A stretch of DNA of 64,000 bases from an uncultured Collinsella sp. (GTDB lineage Bacteria > Actinomycetota > Coriobacteriia > Coriobacteriales > Coriobacteriaceae): positions 1 through 64,000 of the forward strand of contig CAKUFD010000003.1 of assembly GCA_934647195.1 (NCBI GenBank). Direction: 5' to 3'. This document shows positions 35,494 to 43,661 of the stretch, piece by piece. A program made the position numbers and the translations under genes. Position 1 is the first letter of the stretch. Each line of letters opens with the position of its first letter. The notes beneath the pieces are model-generated. The model was not told where the DNA came from and made no database searches. It was given only the letters and a program-made list of their open reading frames with translations.

Positions 35494-36795
35494 ATGGCAC
35501 TTTCTCGTCGTGAATTCCTCAAGTATTGTGGCCTTGGCATGGCCACGGTGGCTGCTAGCGGCCTCGTGGGTTGCGGTGGCTCCGGCAGTGACGCTGGCAG
35601 CGCAGCTGCGGGCGGCTCGGTTGCCAACGCTGACAAGCCCGTTGTCTTCTACAACCGTCAGCCGTCCAACTCTTCCACCGGTGAGCTCGATATGACCACG
35701 CTCAACTGGAACAAGGACACCTACTACGTTGGCTTTGACGCCAAGCAGGGTGGCGAGCTCGAGGGCGAGATGGTCGTCGAGTACATCAAGAATCACGCCG
35801 CCGACATCGACCGCAACGGCGACGGCATCATTGGTTACGTTCTTGCCATCGGTGACGTGGGACACAACGACTCCATCGCTCGCACCCGTGGTTGCCGCAA
35901 GGCCCTGGGCACCGCTGTCGAGAAGGACGGCCAAATCGTGTCCGACCCCGTGGGCACCAACACGGATGGCAAGTCCGATAAGGTCAAGGACGGCGAGATC
36001 GAGGTCGACGGCAAGAAGTTCATCGTCCGTGAGCTCGCAAGCCAGGAGATGAAGACCTCCGCTGGCGCTACCTGGGACGCTGCGACCGCTGGTAACGCTC
36101 TGTCCGGTACTTGGGCTGCTGCCTTTGGCGACCAGATCGACATCGTTGTCTCCAACAACGACGGCATGGGTATGTCCATGTACTCCAACTGGGCCAAGGA
36201 GAACAAGGTTCCCGTCTTTGGCTACGACGCCAACTCCGACGCCGTTGCCGCCCTGGGCGACTCCGAGTTCCCCTATGGTGGCACCATCTCCCAGAACCCC
36301 GCTGTCCAGGCTTACCTCACGCTGCGTCTGCTCCGCAACGCGCTTGACGGTGTCGACGTCAACACCGGCGTGGGCGAGGCCGACGCTGCTGGCAACGTCA
36401 TCGCCGAGGAGGACTTCAAGTACAGCGAGGACGATCGTTCCTTCTATGCTATGAACCTCGAGGTCACGGCCGAGAACTACCAGGACTTCACCGACCCGGC
36501 GAACACCCTGTACGAGACGGCTCAGGCCCAGCTCGACGAGGGTGACAGCCCCAAGAAGAAGGTCTGGCTGAGCATCTACAACTCCGCCGACAACTTCCTG
36601 GGCTCCACCTACAAGCCGCTGCTCGAGAAGTATGCTCCGCTGCTCAACCTCGATCTCGAGATCGTCCAGGGCGACGGCCAGAACGAGTCCTCCATCACCA
36701 ACAAGCTCGCCAACCCCGCCGACTTCGATGCATTCGCCATCAACATGGTGAAGACCGACAACGGCGCTTCTTACACGTCGAATCTCGGCCAGTAA
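35494..36795 (+). CDS. mglB: Galactose/glucose-binding lipoprotein MglB, apparently circularly permuted
   Basis: The 433-aa protein is the substrate-binding subunit of a galactose ABC importer. A twin-arginine-like lipoprotein signal (SRREFLKY, then LVGC with Cys27) anchors it outside. Compared with E. coli MglB as I know it, the order is changed. The mature protein begins at the strand KPVVFYNRQPS (N54, R55; E. coli N91, K92) and runs through the calcium loop DIDRNGDG (104-111), GHNDSIAR (H124, D126, R130), W194, N222 and D245 to the normal C-terminal block near 333. A linker follows, and then the normal N-terminal block KVWLSIYNSADNFLGS (356-371; D366, F368), QGDGQNESS and DAFAINMV close the protein. 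The ligand residues are nearly all kept, so it should bind galactose. AGGAAGGG precedes the ATG. Confidence 0.93.
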   Translation: MALSRREFLKYCGLGMATVAASGLVGCGGSGSDAGSAAAGGSVANADKPVVFYNRQPSNSSTGELDMTTLNWNKDTYYVGFDAKQGGELEGEMVVEYIKNHAADIDRNGDGIIGYVLAIGDVGHNDSIARTRGCRKALGTAVEKDGQIVSDPVGTNTDGKSDKVKDGEIEVDGKKFIVRELASQEMKTSAGATWDAATAGNALSGTWAAAFGDQIDIVVSNNDGMGMSMYSNWAKENKVPVFGYDANSDAVAALGDSEFPYGGTISQNPAVQAYLTLRLLRNALDGVDVNTGVGEADAAGNVIAEEDFKYSEDDRSFYAMNLEVTAENYQDFTDPANTLYETAQAQLDEGDSPKKKVWLSIYNSADNFLGSTYKPLLEKYAPLLNLDLEIVQGDGQNESSITNKLANPADFDAFAINMVKTDNGASYTSNLGQ

Positions 36796-36831
36796 GATAA
36801 TGGCTGCTCAAAAGGGCATGTGAGTATGTTT

Positions 36832-36863
36832 GCAAGGGGGATCAGGAGACTGCTCCCCCTTGC
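36832..36863 (+). terminator. Intercistronic hairpin between mglB and mglA
   Basis: GCAAGGGGGA (36832-36841) pairs with TCCCCCTTGC (36854-36863), followed by CTTTCTGG. The T-run is weak, so partial termination or protection of the mglB message is more likely than a full stop. This would give more binding protein than ATPase or permease. Confidence 0.7.
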
Positions 36864-36985
36864 CTTTCTGGGGTCATGAGTACGTAAACAATCGGCTATG
36901 GCCTCATATCAGGACGTTCTCCCTATCGTAGCTGCGCAAATAACTTTGTCTGGGGAGGACATCGAGGGAAACGAGGGGTGAATAC

Positions 36986-38491
36986 ATGTCAGACAAACAA
37001 GACGACATCGTCCTGTCGATTCGAGGGATGAGCAAGACGTTCGGGCGCAACCGCGTGCTCGACCACATCGACCTCGACGTCCGCCGCGGTACCGTCATGG
37101 GCCTGATGGGTGAGAACGGCGCAGGCAAGTCCACGATGATGAAATGCCTGTTCGGTACCTATCAGAAGGACGAGGGAACTATCTTCCTCGATGGCAAGGA
37201 GGTGAGTTTCTCCGGTCCTAAGGATGCTTTGGAAAACGGCATCGCCATGGTGCACCAGGAGCTCAATCAGTGCCTCGAGCGCAACGTGGTCGACAACCTG
37301 TTTCTGGGCCGCTATCCGGTCAAGGGCGGCGTGGTCGATGAGGCGCGTATGCGCAAGGAAGCATCGGACCTGTTCCGTCGCCTAGGCATGACCGTCAACC
37401 TGACTCAGCCCATGAAGAACATGAGCGTCTCCCAGCGCCAGATGGTCGAGATCGCCAAGGCTATGTCCTACAACGCCAAGGTCATCGTTTTGGACGAGCC
37501 CACGAGTTCGCTGATGGCGCAAGAGGTCGACAAGCTGTTCGAGATGATGCGCAAGCTCAAAGAGCAGGGAATCGCGCTCATCTATATTTCGCATAAGATG
37601 GACGAGATCTTCGAGATCTGCGACGACGTGTCGGTTCTGCGCGACGGCAACCTGGTTATGACCAAGCGTACGAGCGAGACCGATATGAACGAGCTCGTCA
37701 GTGCCATGGTAGGCCGCTCGCTGGATAACCGTTTCCCGCCGGTGGACAACGTTCCTGGCGACAACATTCTTTCCGTGCAGCACCTGTCCACGAAGTTCGA
37801 TCCGCACCTGGCCGATATCACGTTTGACGTGCGTAAGGGTGAAATTTTTGGCCTGTATGGCCTGGTGGGCGCCGGTCGTACCGAGCTGCTTGAGACGATT
37901 TTCGGTATCCGCACTCGTGCTGCGGGCCGCGTGTATTTCCGCGACCGCCTTATGAACTTCTCTTCGGCGCGCGATGCTATGGAGCACGGTTTTGCTCTCA
38001 TTACCGAGGAGCGCAAGGCCAACGGCCTGTTCCTTAAGGGCGACCTGACGTTCAACACCACCATCGCTAATCTCGAGCAGTACAAGAACGGTCCTGCTCT
38101 CTCTAACGATAAGATGGTCCGCGCCACGAACAAAGAGATCAAGACCATGCATACCAAGTGCATGGGTCCCGATGATCTGATTTCGAGCCTTTCTGGTGGC
38201 AACCAGCAGAAGGTCATTTTTGGTAAGTGGCTCGAGCGCTACCCGCAGGTGTTCTTGATGGACGAGCCCACCCGTGGTATCGATGTTGGCGCCAAGTACG
38301 AGATTTACCAGCTCATTATCGACATGGCCAAGAAGGGCACCACGGTCATCGTGGTTTCTTCCGAGATGCCCGAGATCCTCGGCATCACCAACCGCATTGG
38401 CGTCATGTCGAACGGACACCTTTCCGGCATCGTCAACACCAAGGAGACGAACCAGGAAGAGCTGCTCCGCTTGAGTGCTAAGTATCTGTAA
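36986..38491 (+). CDS. mglA: Galactose ABC transporter ATP-binding protein
   Basis: The 501-aa protein has two fused ATPase domains, as in MglA, RbsA and XylG. The first has Walker A GENGAGKST (residues 42-50), the signature region VSQRQMVEIAKA and Walker B VIVLDEPTSSL. The second has a degenerate Walker A (GLVGAGRTEL), LSGGNQQKV and VFLMDEPTRGID. This asymmetry is normal in the family. It powers sugar import with the MglC-like permease encoded directly downstream. The gap after mglB (190 bases) contains a hairpin. Confidence 0.95.
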   Translation: MSDKQDDIVLSIRGMSKTFGRNRVLDHIDLDVRRGTVMGLMGENGAGKSTMMKCLFGTYQKDEGTIFLDGKEVSFSGPKDALENGIAMVHQELNQCLERNVVDNLFLGRYPVKGGVVDEARMRKEASDLFRRLGMTVNLTQPMKNMSVSQRQMVEIAKAMSYNAKVIVLDEPTSSLMAQEVDKLFEMMRKLKEQGIALIYISHKMDEIFEICDDVSVLRDGNLVMTKRTSETDMNELVSAMVGRSLDNRFPPVDNVPGDNILSVQHLSTKFDPHLADITFDVRKGEIFGLYGLVGAGRTELLETIFGIRTRAAGRVYFRDRLMNFSSARDAMEHGFALITEERKANGLFLKGDLTFNTTIANLEQYKNGPALSNDKMVRATNKEIKTMHTKCMGPDDLISSLSGGNQQKVIFGKWLERYPQVFLMDEPTRGIDVGAKYEIYQLIIDMAKKGTTVIVVSSEMPEILGITNRIGVMSNGHLSGIVNTKETNQEELLRLSAKYL

Positions 38492-38509
38492 ACGAAGGGG
38501 ATGGAACAC

Positions 38510-40165
38510 ATGCCTACCGCATCCGGTAAGATCTTGTCGGTCGAAGAGGAGACAAAGCTCCTCCAGCCGATCGACAGCTATGTAAGCGAGATCCAGAAAA
38601 AGGTCGACGCCCTGCGCGTCGACGGCACCACACGTATCGTGGAACTCCAGAGCAGCATCGATGCCGCCAAGAGCGACCGCGTGCTTACCAAGGACGAGCG
38701 CGATAGCCTCATCAATGGTTACAAGGCTCAGATGGAGAAGGCCAAGCAGGTCGAGGCTCAGAACAAGGGCAAGATTGCCGAGCTGGTTGCCGACGCCGAG
38801 AACTATCTGAAGGCCCATTTCGAGACCGAGTACCTTGCTCCCGTCAAGGCAAGCTGCGCTGCCGAGCGCGAGGCTGCCAAGGCCGGATATCAGAAGAAGC
38901 TCGCCGACCTCGAGAAGGAGCATCAGGCTAGCATCTCCGGTATCACCGACCAGGCCGAGATCAAGGACGAGAAGTACGTCTACAAGAACAAGCAGTTCGA
39001 CGCCAAGGTGACCTATCAGCAGGAGCTGCAGCAGATCAAAGATCGCGAGCACGAGGCATTCGCCTATCGCTATCACATGATCGACCTGCTGCGCATCGGC
39101 AAGTTCACGTTTGGCGAGAACATGGCCCAGCGCTGGGAGAACTACAAGTACACGTTCAACACGCGTACGTTCCTTCTCAACAACGGCCTGTATATCGCTA
39201 TTGCGTTGGTCTTCATCGCACTGTGCGCTATCACGCCTGTGGTCAAGGGTACGCAGCTGCTCACCATGCAGAACATTCTGAACATCTTCCAGCAGGCTTC
39301 GCCGCGTATGTTCCTGGCCCTGGGCGTTGCAGGCCTGATTCTTCAGACCGGTACCGACCTGTCGATCGGTCGTATGGTCGGCATGAGTATGGTGGCTTCG
39401 ACCATCATCATGCATGCTGGTCCTAACACCGGTACTGTCTTTGGCGTTGCCTTCGACTTCTCCACCATGCCTCTTGTTGCCCAGATCCTTCTGGCACTCG
39501 TCGTCTGCATTGTTCTGTGCACGGCTTTTTCGGCTATCGCCGGTTTCTTTACCGCTAAGTTCAAGATGCACTGGTTCATTTCGACGATGGCTAACATGCT
39601 CGTCATCTTCGGCCTCGTTACCTATGCAACCAAGGGCGTATCTTTCGGTTCGATCAATCCTAAGATTCCTGCGATGGTGACCCCGCGTATCGGCGGCTTC
39701 CCGACGATCATCCTGTGGGCTATCGCTGCTATCGTGGTCGTGTGGTTCATCTGGAACAAGACCACGTTTGGCAAGAATATGTTCGCTGTCGGCGGCAACC
39801 CCGAGGCTGCTTCCGTCTCCGGCATCAATGTCTTTGCCGTCTCTATCGGTGCCTTCATTCTCGCTGGTATTCTGTATGGCTTTGGCTCTTGGCTTGAGTG
39901 CATCCGCATGGTCGGTTCTGGCTCTGCGGCCTACGGACAAGGCTGGGAGATGGACGCTATCGCCGCATGCGTCGTCGGTGGCGTCTCGTTTACCGGCGGT
40001 ATCGGTAAGATTTCCGGCGTGACCGTCGGCGTGCTGATCTTCACCGCCCTGACGTACGCCCTTACCATCCTGGGTATCGACACCAACCTTCAGTTCGTGT
40101 TCTCCGGTCTGATTATTCTTGTCGCCGTCACCCTCGACTGCCTCAAGTACGTTCAGAAAAAGTAG
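38510..40165 (+). CDS. mglC: Galactose ABC transporter permease with long N-terminal coiled-coil
   Basis: The last 335 residues form an MglC/RbsC-type permease with about ten membrane segments and blocks such as LALGVAGLILQTGTDLSIGR and VGGVSFTGGIGKISG. The first 215 or so residues are an addition: hydrophilic, rich in Lys, Glu, Gln and Ala, with heptad-like patterns (VDALRVDGTTRIVELQSSID, YQKKLADLEKEHQAS). They should form a cytoplasmic coiled-coil. Usual MglC proteins have about 335 residues. I choose the ATG at 38510, because AAGGGG lies eight bases upstream and touches the alternative ATG at 38501. The gene follows mglA by 18 bases and closes the operon. Confidence 0.93.
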   Translation: MPTASGKILSVEEETKLLQPIDSYVSEIQKKVDALRVDGTTRIVELQSSIDAAKSDRVLTKDERDSLINGYKAQMEKAKQVEAQNKGKIAELVADAENYLKAHFETEYLAPVKASCAAEREAAKAGYQKKLADLEKEHQASISGITDQAEIKDEKYVYKNKQFDAKVTYQQELQQIKDREHEAFAYRYHMIDLLRIGKFTFGENMAQRWENYKYTFNTRTFLLNNGLYIAIALVFIALCAITPVVKGTQLLTMQNILNIFQQASPRMFLALGVAGLILQTGTDLSIGRMVGMSMVASTIIMHAGPNTGTVFGVAFDFSTMPLVAQILLALVVCIVLCTAFSAIAGFFTAKFKMHWFISTMANMLVIFGLVTYATKGVSFGSINPKIPAMVTPRIGGFPTIILWAIAAIVVVWFIWNKTTFGKNMFAVGGNPEAASVSGINVFAVSIGAFILAGILYGFGSWLECIRMVGSGSAAYGQGWEMDAIAACVVGGVSFTGGIGKISGVTVGVLIFTALTYALTILGIDTNLQFVFSGLIILVAVTLDCLKYVQKK

Positions 40166-40171
40166 CCCCTC

Positions 40172-40211
40172 GGCCCCTGTTCGTTCGACTCGCGGACAGG
40201 GGCCCTTTTTA
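40172..40211 (+). terminator. Terminator after mglBAC
   Basis: GGCCCCTGT (40172-40180) pairs with ACAGGGGCC (40196-40204), followed by CTTTTT. Strong intrinsic terminator that separates mglC from the small PTS IIB-like gene. Confidence 0.85.
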
Positions 40212-40253
40212 TGTCTAGCGTTTAAGCCGTTACCTGCAAGGAAAGGTGTTCTC

Positions 40254-40553
40254 ATGAAAAAAGTTATCGTGTGCTGCACGATGAGCGTTACCTCAAGCCT
40301 TTTGGTGATTAAGATGCGCGAGCTTATCGAACAGCGCGGTCTTGATATCGACATCGAAGCGCTTCCGGCGAGCGATGCAGTCAATGAGATTTCCAATGCA
40401 GATTTGATTATGCTTGCTCCGATGGTCAGTGATGCGAAAGAGGCATTTGAAGGAGCCGGCGCGAAAAAGGTTGTGGTTATCACGTCTGATAACTACCTCA
40501 ACTATCGTGCATCTGACGTCCTTGACCAGGCAGTTTTGGCTCTGAGCGAATAG
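40254..40553 (+). CDS. Orphan PTS IIB-like protein (lactose/cellobiose-type fold)
   Basis: The 99-aa protein has the form of a small PTS EIIB domain: a first strand ending in the phospho-cysteine loop (KKVIVCCTMSVTSSLLVIKM, Cys7 or Cys8), and later DLIMLAPMVSDAKE. In the family the loop usually reads CxxGMSTSLL, so the missing Gly and the doubled Cys are unusual. No IIA or IIC gene of the same type is nearby. AAGGAAAGG precedes the ATG at 40254. It lies behind the mgl terminator, so it has its own transcript or lives from read-through. A regulatory phospho-carrier role is possible. Confidence 0.75.
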   Translation: MKKVIVCCTMSVTSSLLVIKMRELIEQRGLDIDIEALPASDAVNEISNADLIMLAPMVSDAKEAFEGAGAKKVVVITSDNYLNYRASDVLDQAVLALSE

Positions 40554-40692
40554 AGGGCAGACTGCCTTCCGTGGCGATGAAGCTACAAGGAGTTGCTCGC
40601 TGGCCCGTACGTATAACGTGTGGGCCTTTTTGATGTCGCGGAAACCGATGGATGTGTGCAGCGAGGCGCTTGGCGCTCGTGTTTCGCTGGCT

Positions 40693-40752
40693 GTAGATAG
40701 CAAAAATCCCCTTTAGACACGCTGTGACGCAAACTAAAGGGGATTTTGCTGC
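40693..40752. terminator. Bidirectional terminator hairpin, repeat family copy 3
   Basis: AGCAAAAATCCCCTTTA (40699-40715) pairs with TAAAGGGGATTTTGCT (40735-40750). It sits between the convergent IIB-like gene and the hypothetical gene at 40792. The stem core matches copy 2 at 21588-21659; the loop differs. Confidence 0.8.
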
Positions 40753-40791
40753 ATACGGCTGGGGGGAAATCAGCCTTATTGCACGAAGTGA

Positions 40792-41241
40792 TTAGACCAA
40801 GGCGGCTGCGGCCTCCATGGCATTTGCCTCAGCGAGCATATCCATGGCAGCGCTGCCGTTGTCTTCAAGGGCGGCAAGGCCACGATAGAGCCAGGCGTTG
40901 ATATTTTGAGGCACGCCCTCTTTGGGCTGGAGCTGACGCGCGATGTCTCCAAGACGGGCAAGCAGCTCCTGTTTCGAGCTGGAGAACTCGGTGACATCGG
41001 CAACGGAATGCACCGGCACGCCGCGCTTCTCGCTCACGTGGTCGATGAGCCCGCAGACAGAATCGGTCTTCTGGCTGAGTTCTTCATCGGAGAGGGGAGT
41101 ATGGAGCGAGGCCAAGCCGTCGATGACAACGGTTGCGGGATGACCGCAGGGAATAAAGCCGTCGATCTCGTCCATGGCTTGGTAAATCGTTCCACCAAGG
41201 CCGACGAGTGCTCCGGCGAGTTGCGCGTTTTCAATCTTCAT
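40792..41241 (-). CDS. Hypothetical protein, 149 aa
   Basis: I do not recognise the family. The protein is soluble and acidic, without signal peptide or membrane segment. It has a Gly-rich start (AGALVGLGGTIYQAMDEIDG), a middle part with SEKRGVPVHSVADVTEFSSS, and a helical Ala-rich end (AAMDMLAEANAMEAAAALV). Third-position base use is like that of its neighbours. The ribosome binding site is weak (GGAT before ATG 41241). It is a single-gene unit between a terminator hairpin and a repeat-rich intergenic region. Confidence 0.7.
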   Translation of the reverse strand: MKIENAQLAGALVGLGGTIYQAMDEIDGFIPCGHPATVVIDGLASLHTPLSDEELSQKTDSVCGLIDHVSEKRGVPVHSVADVTEFSSSKQELLARLGDIARQLQPKEGVPQNINAWLYRGLAALEDNGSAAMDMLAEANAMEAAAALV

Positions 41242-41450
41242 CGTTGGTATCCAATCTAGGGGCTAGGGCCTAAACGGTTGTTGATAGCTTAGCCATCCTG
41301 CGCTCGAAGTCGAACTTGTTCACATTTTTGTCAACAAGTTCTCGCAGGCTCTTCACGAAATGGCACGGTTATATTTCAAATTTGTTAAGACGCGTGCCGG
41401 AGGGGAGAGTGGATTGCTGCATGCCCGGACCGATGGCGCTCATCGAAAAA

Positions 41451-41663
41451 ATGAGTGGCGCTAAATCGAACACTTTGCGATGAGTGGCGGTAAAACGTGC
41501 ACTTATATGCGGAATTGCGTTGAGAGATGTTTCAATAACCGCCACTCATTTACAAATGATGGAAAAACCGCCACTCGTTTGGGACATCCCCTGCGTGAGT
41601 GGCGGTATTTGGTGCACAAATGAGATGGTTGCTGTCGTCGATGTTCGAAAAGCTGCCACTCAT
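41451..41663. repeat. GAGTGGCGG palindromic repeat array, cluster A
   Basis: Six copies of a GAGTGGCGG core lie here: direct at 41453 (last base variant) and 41482, inverted at 41539 and 41568, direct at 41597, and inverted (one mismatch) at 41653. The spacings 41453-41482 and 41539-41568 are both exactly 29. Several units continue as T-NNNN-SGTGCA. Direct and inverted units can pair into hairpins. The first four units have the same geometry as cluster B at 50826-50951. No gene is seen in 41242-41753. Confidence 0.85.
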
Positions 41664-41753
41664 CGCGTGGCGCTGTGGGGACGAGCGGCGGAACGATGCT
41701 GCGGGGACGCCGCCAACGCTGTCGCCGGGACGCTATTGGCGCTGCCGGTGCTA

Positions 41754-42620
41754 TCAGATAAACGAGCGGATTGCCTCGAGCTGCTGCCGTGCTGCCTGCC
41801 TGCCTTGGATATACAGGTCGAGAAGCTTGGGCGCGTCGCGTTCAACATGCTTGACGGTGACGGGTTTTGCGGGCGCGATGACAAGCGCGCGGCCTTCCCG
41901 CTCGTACTCCCAGACATGTTCGCGTTGCTCGTTGTAGCGATCGTGGCGCGTGGCGATGGCGTCGAGAAGATAGGGATACTCGGCATAGCGGGCATTCGCT
42001 GCCGGCATGAACTCGTAAGGGCTCTTTTTGTAGGTGCGGTCCTGGGTGAGAATCACGATGGCACGATCGAAACCGGCATCTTCCAAAGCGTGCTCTACAG
42101 GTACGGAGTCGGCAACGCCGCCGTCAAGGTAGAGGTGGCCGTTGAGCTCGACGATAGGGGTGACAAGTGGCAACGATGTGCTGGCACGCACAGCGTCAAG
42201 ATCGAGGGTTGCATCTTTGATGGGCAGATAGTCGGCGGTGCCGAAGACGACATCGGTGACGGTGGCATAGAGTTCGAGGGGATTGGCCTTGAACGTCTCG
42301 TTGTCAAAGGGATCGATGTAATCCTGGATGTCATTGAACAGGAAATCGTAGCCCACCATGCTTCCGCTTTCGGCGAGAGACTTGGTGCCAACGTAGCGCG
42401 AGTCCCCGCAGAATGCGAGGTTTAGGCGATTGCAGCGGCCAATCTGCTTGGATTTGAAGTTGACGCCGTTGAGGGTGCCGGCAGATACGCCATAGCAGGC
42501 ATCGACCGTGATGCCGTTCTCCAGGAAGACGTCGAGCACGCCGGAGGTGAACTGCCCGCGGAAGCTGCCGCCCTCAAGTACTAAAGCGGTCTTTCCCGCG
42601 TTATTTGCTTTCTCGCTCAT
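41754..42620 (-). CDS. Patatin-like phospholipase
   Basis: The 288-aa protein has the patatin catalytic layout: an oxyanion loop EGGSFRGQF (16-24), the nucleophile Ser46 in GVSAG, and the dyad Asp166 in DGGVADSVP. It should hydrolyse acyl esters of phospholipids or similar lipids, and lacks a signal peptide. Closest in style to the bacterial RssA/YjjU-type proteins. Two ATGs stand together (42623 and 42620); AAAGGGG fits the second better. It precedes the repeat array and is followed upstream by a GntR gene on the same strand, with no sign of a shared operon. Confidence 0.9.
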   Translation of the reverse strand: MSEKANNAGKTALVLEGGSFRGQFTSGVLDVFLENGITVDACYGVSAGTLNGVNFKSKQIGRCNRLNLAFCGDSRYVGTKSLAESGSMVGYDFLFNDIQDYIDPFDNETFKANPLELYATVTDVVFGTADYLPIKDATLDLDAVRASTSLPLVTPIVELNGHLYLDGGVADSVPVEHALEDAGFDRAIVILTQDRTYKKSPYEFMPAANARYAEYPYLLDAIATRHDRYNEQREHVWEYEREGRALVIAPAKPVTVKHVERDAPKLLDLYIQGRQAARQQLEAIRSFI

Positions 42621-42773
42621 CATGGCCCCTTTCAACGTCTGTGCCGGGCGAGGTGTGTTCCTGGGACTTCTTCTACCACAATAGGACGCTCTCAAACCGA
42701 CATCGAAGAATCGCGGGGCAATCTATTCGGCGAATCGCCTCGATCGCCATAGGCCGTGAGGCACGTTGAAGAC

Positions 42774-43487
42774 CTAAATGCTCGAGTAATAGGTATAGAG
42801 GTTGCCGTTATAGCAGGTAAGTGTGTATCCAAACGGTATGAGTTTTCCTTCACGCCTGGTAAAGGTGCTGTGCGAGGCGCACAACAAGGCGATATCGTTT
42901 GCCTCGAGGAGTTCTTGCTGCTCTGCAGTGGGCAGCTTTGCCGTATAGGATGTTCCCTGGTACTCGCGTTTGATTCCCTGGGAATCGAGGAAGGTGTAAA
43001 ACGACTGTTCCAGGCATTTGACGTCGATCGCGGGGACGATTTTGGTGGATACGTAGTTGTAGCTGATGGCGATGGGCTTACCGTTGCCGGTGCGAAGACG
43101 TATAAAGTAGTGCAGCAGCTCGTCGTCGGAGAGCTCGAGGCGCTGGGCGATCTCGGGCTTATCGTGCGCACGGATAACCTCATACGAGATAAGCTTCGAG
43201 CCGGCTACAAGACCGATTGCCTCCATGTCTTCGGTGAAGCTGCGGGCACTGTCGGTGGGTTTTGAGACGCGCGTGGCGCAGACGTACGTTCCCTTGCCCG
43301 GCTTTCGCTCGATAAAGCCGTCGTTACTCAAGTTGTTGAGGGCCTTATTGATCGTCATGCGCGAAAATCCAAAGCGGTCGACAAGCTCCTCTTCGGTCAT
43401 GATGCGCGTTCCAACGGGATAGGTTCCGTTAACAATGCGATCTTTGATGAATGACTCAACTTGTCTATATTTTGCAACCTGCGACAT
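42774..43487 (-). CDS. GntR/HutC-family regulator (UTRA domain)
   Basis: The 237-aa protein has an N-terminal GntR winged helix-turn-helix (IMTEEELVDRFGFSRMTINK, then ALNNLSNDGFIERKPGKGTY) and a C-terminal UTRA effector-binding domain (LLHYFIRLRTGNGKPIAISY). HutC-type regulators usually bind phosphorylated sugars or amino acids. It is divergent from the mannose-type PTS genes, and TTGTATATACAA-like operators lie between, so it is probably the repressor of that cluster, sensing the imported phosphorylated substrate. Confidence 0.93.
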   Translation of the reverse strand: MSQVAKYRQVESFIKDRIVNGTYPVGTRIMTEEELVDRFGFSRMTINKALNNLSNDGFIERKPGKGTYVCATRVSKPTDSARSFTEDMEAIGLVAGSKLISYEVIRAHDKPEIAQRLELSDDELLHYFIRLRTGNGKPIAISYNYVSTKIVPAIDVKCLEQSFYTFLDSQGIKREYQGTSYTAKLPTAEQQELLEANDIALLCASHSTFTRREGKLIPFGYTLTCYNGNLYTYYSSI

Positions 43488-43584
43488 GGACAGCCCTTCT
43501 AGCTGCTTAAATGCGATTTCACATGATTATTTTAACGCCGTTCAGGGTTCCCTCTCCTACCGATTAGGTAACCGGTAGGCAACA

Positions 43585-43627
43585 TTGTATATACAAAGAA
43601 TTAACTGACAATCTTTGTATGTATAAT
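43585..43627 (+). promoter_or_regulatory. GntR-type operators and -10 of the PTS-deglycase operon
   Basis: A perfect 12-bp palindrome TTGTATATACAA (43585-43596) and a second imperfect copy TTTGTATGTATAA (43614-43626) flank the promoter. TATAAT at 43622-43627 serves as -10 and lies inside the second copy, so bound repressor would block transcription. A further inverted repeat, CCTACCG/CGGTAGG (43556-43579), lies just upstream. Confidence 0.65.
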
Positions 43628-43661
43628 TCGAGCTATCTGCTAAACACGGAAGGGAGTCCGG

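Noticed and set aside
37382..40483. Minus-strand open frame of 1033 codons opposite mglA, mglC and the IIB-like gene
   Set aside because: It is the antisense shadow of genes with strong family motifs. GC-biased third positions leave the opposite frame open, and the translation is rich in His, Arg and Asp without domains.
41453..41576. GAGTGGCGG cores at 29-bp spacing read as a CRISPR array
   Set aside because: Only about 9-12 bases are conserved per unit, half of the units are inverted, there are just four to six units, and no cas gene is present.
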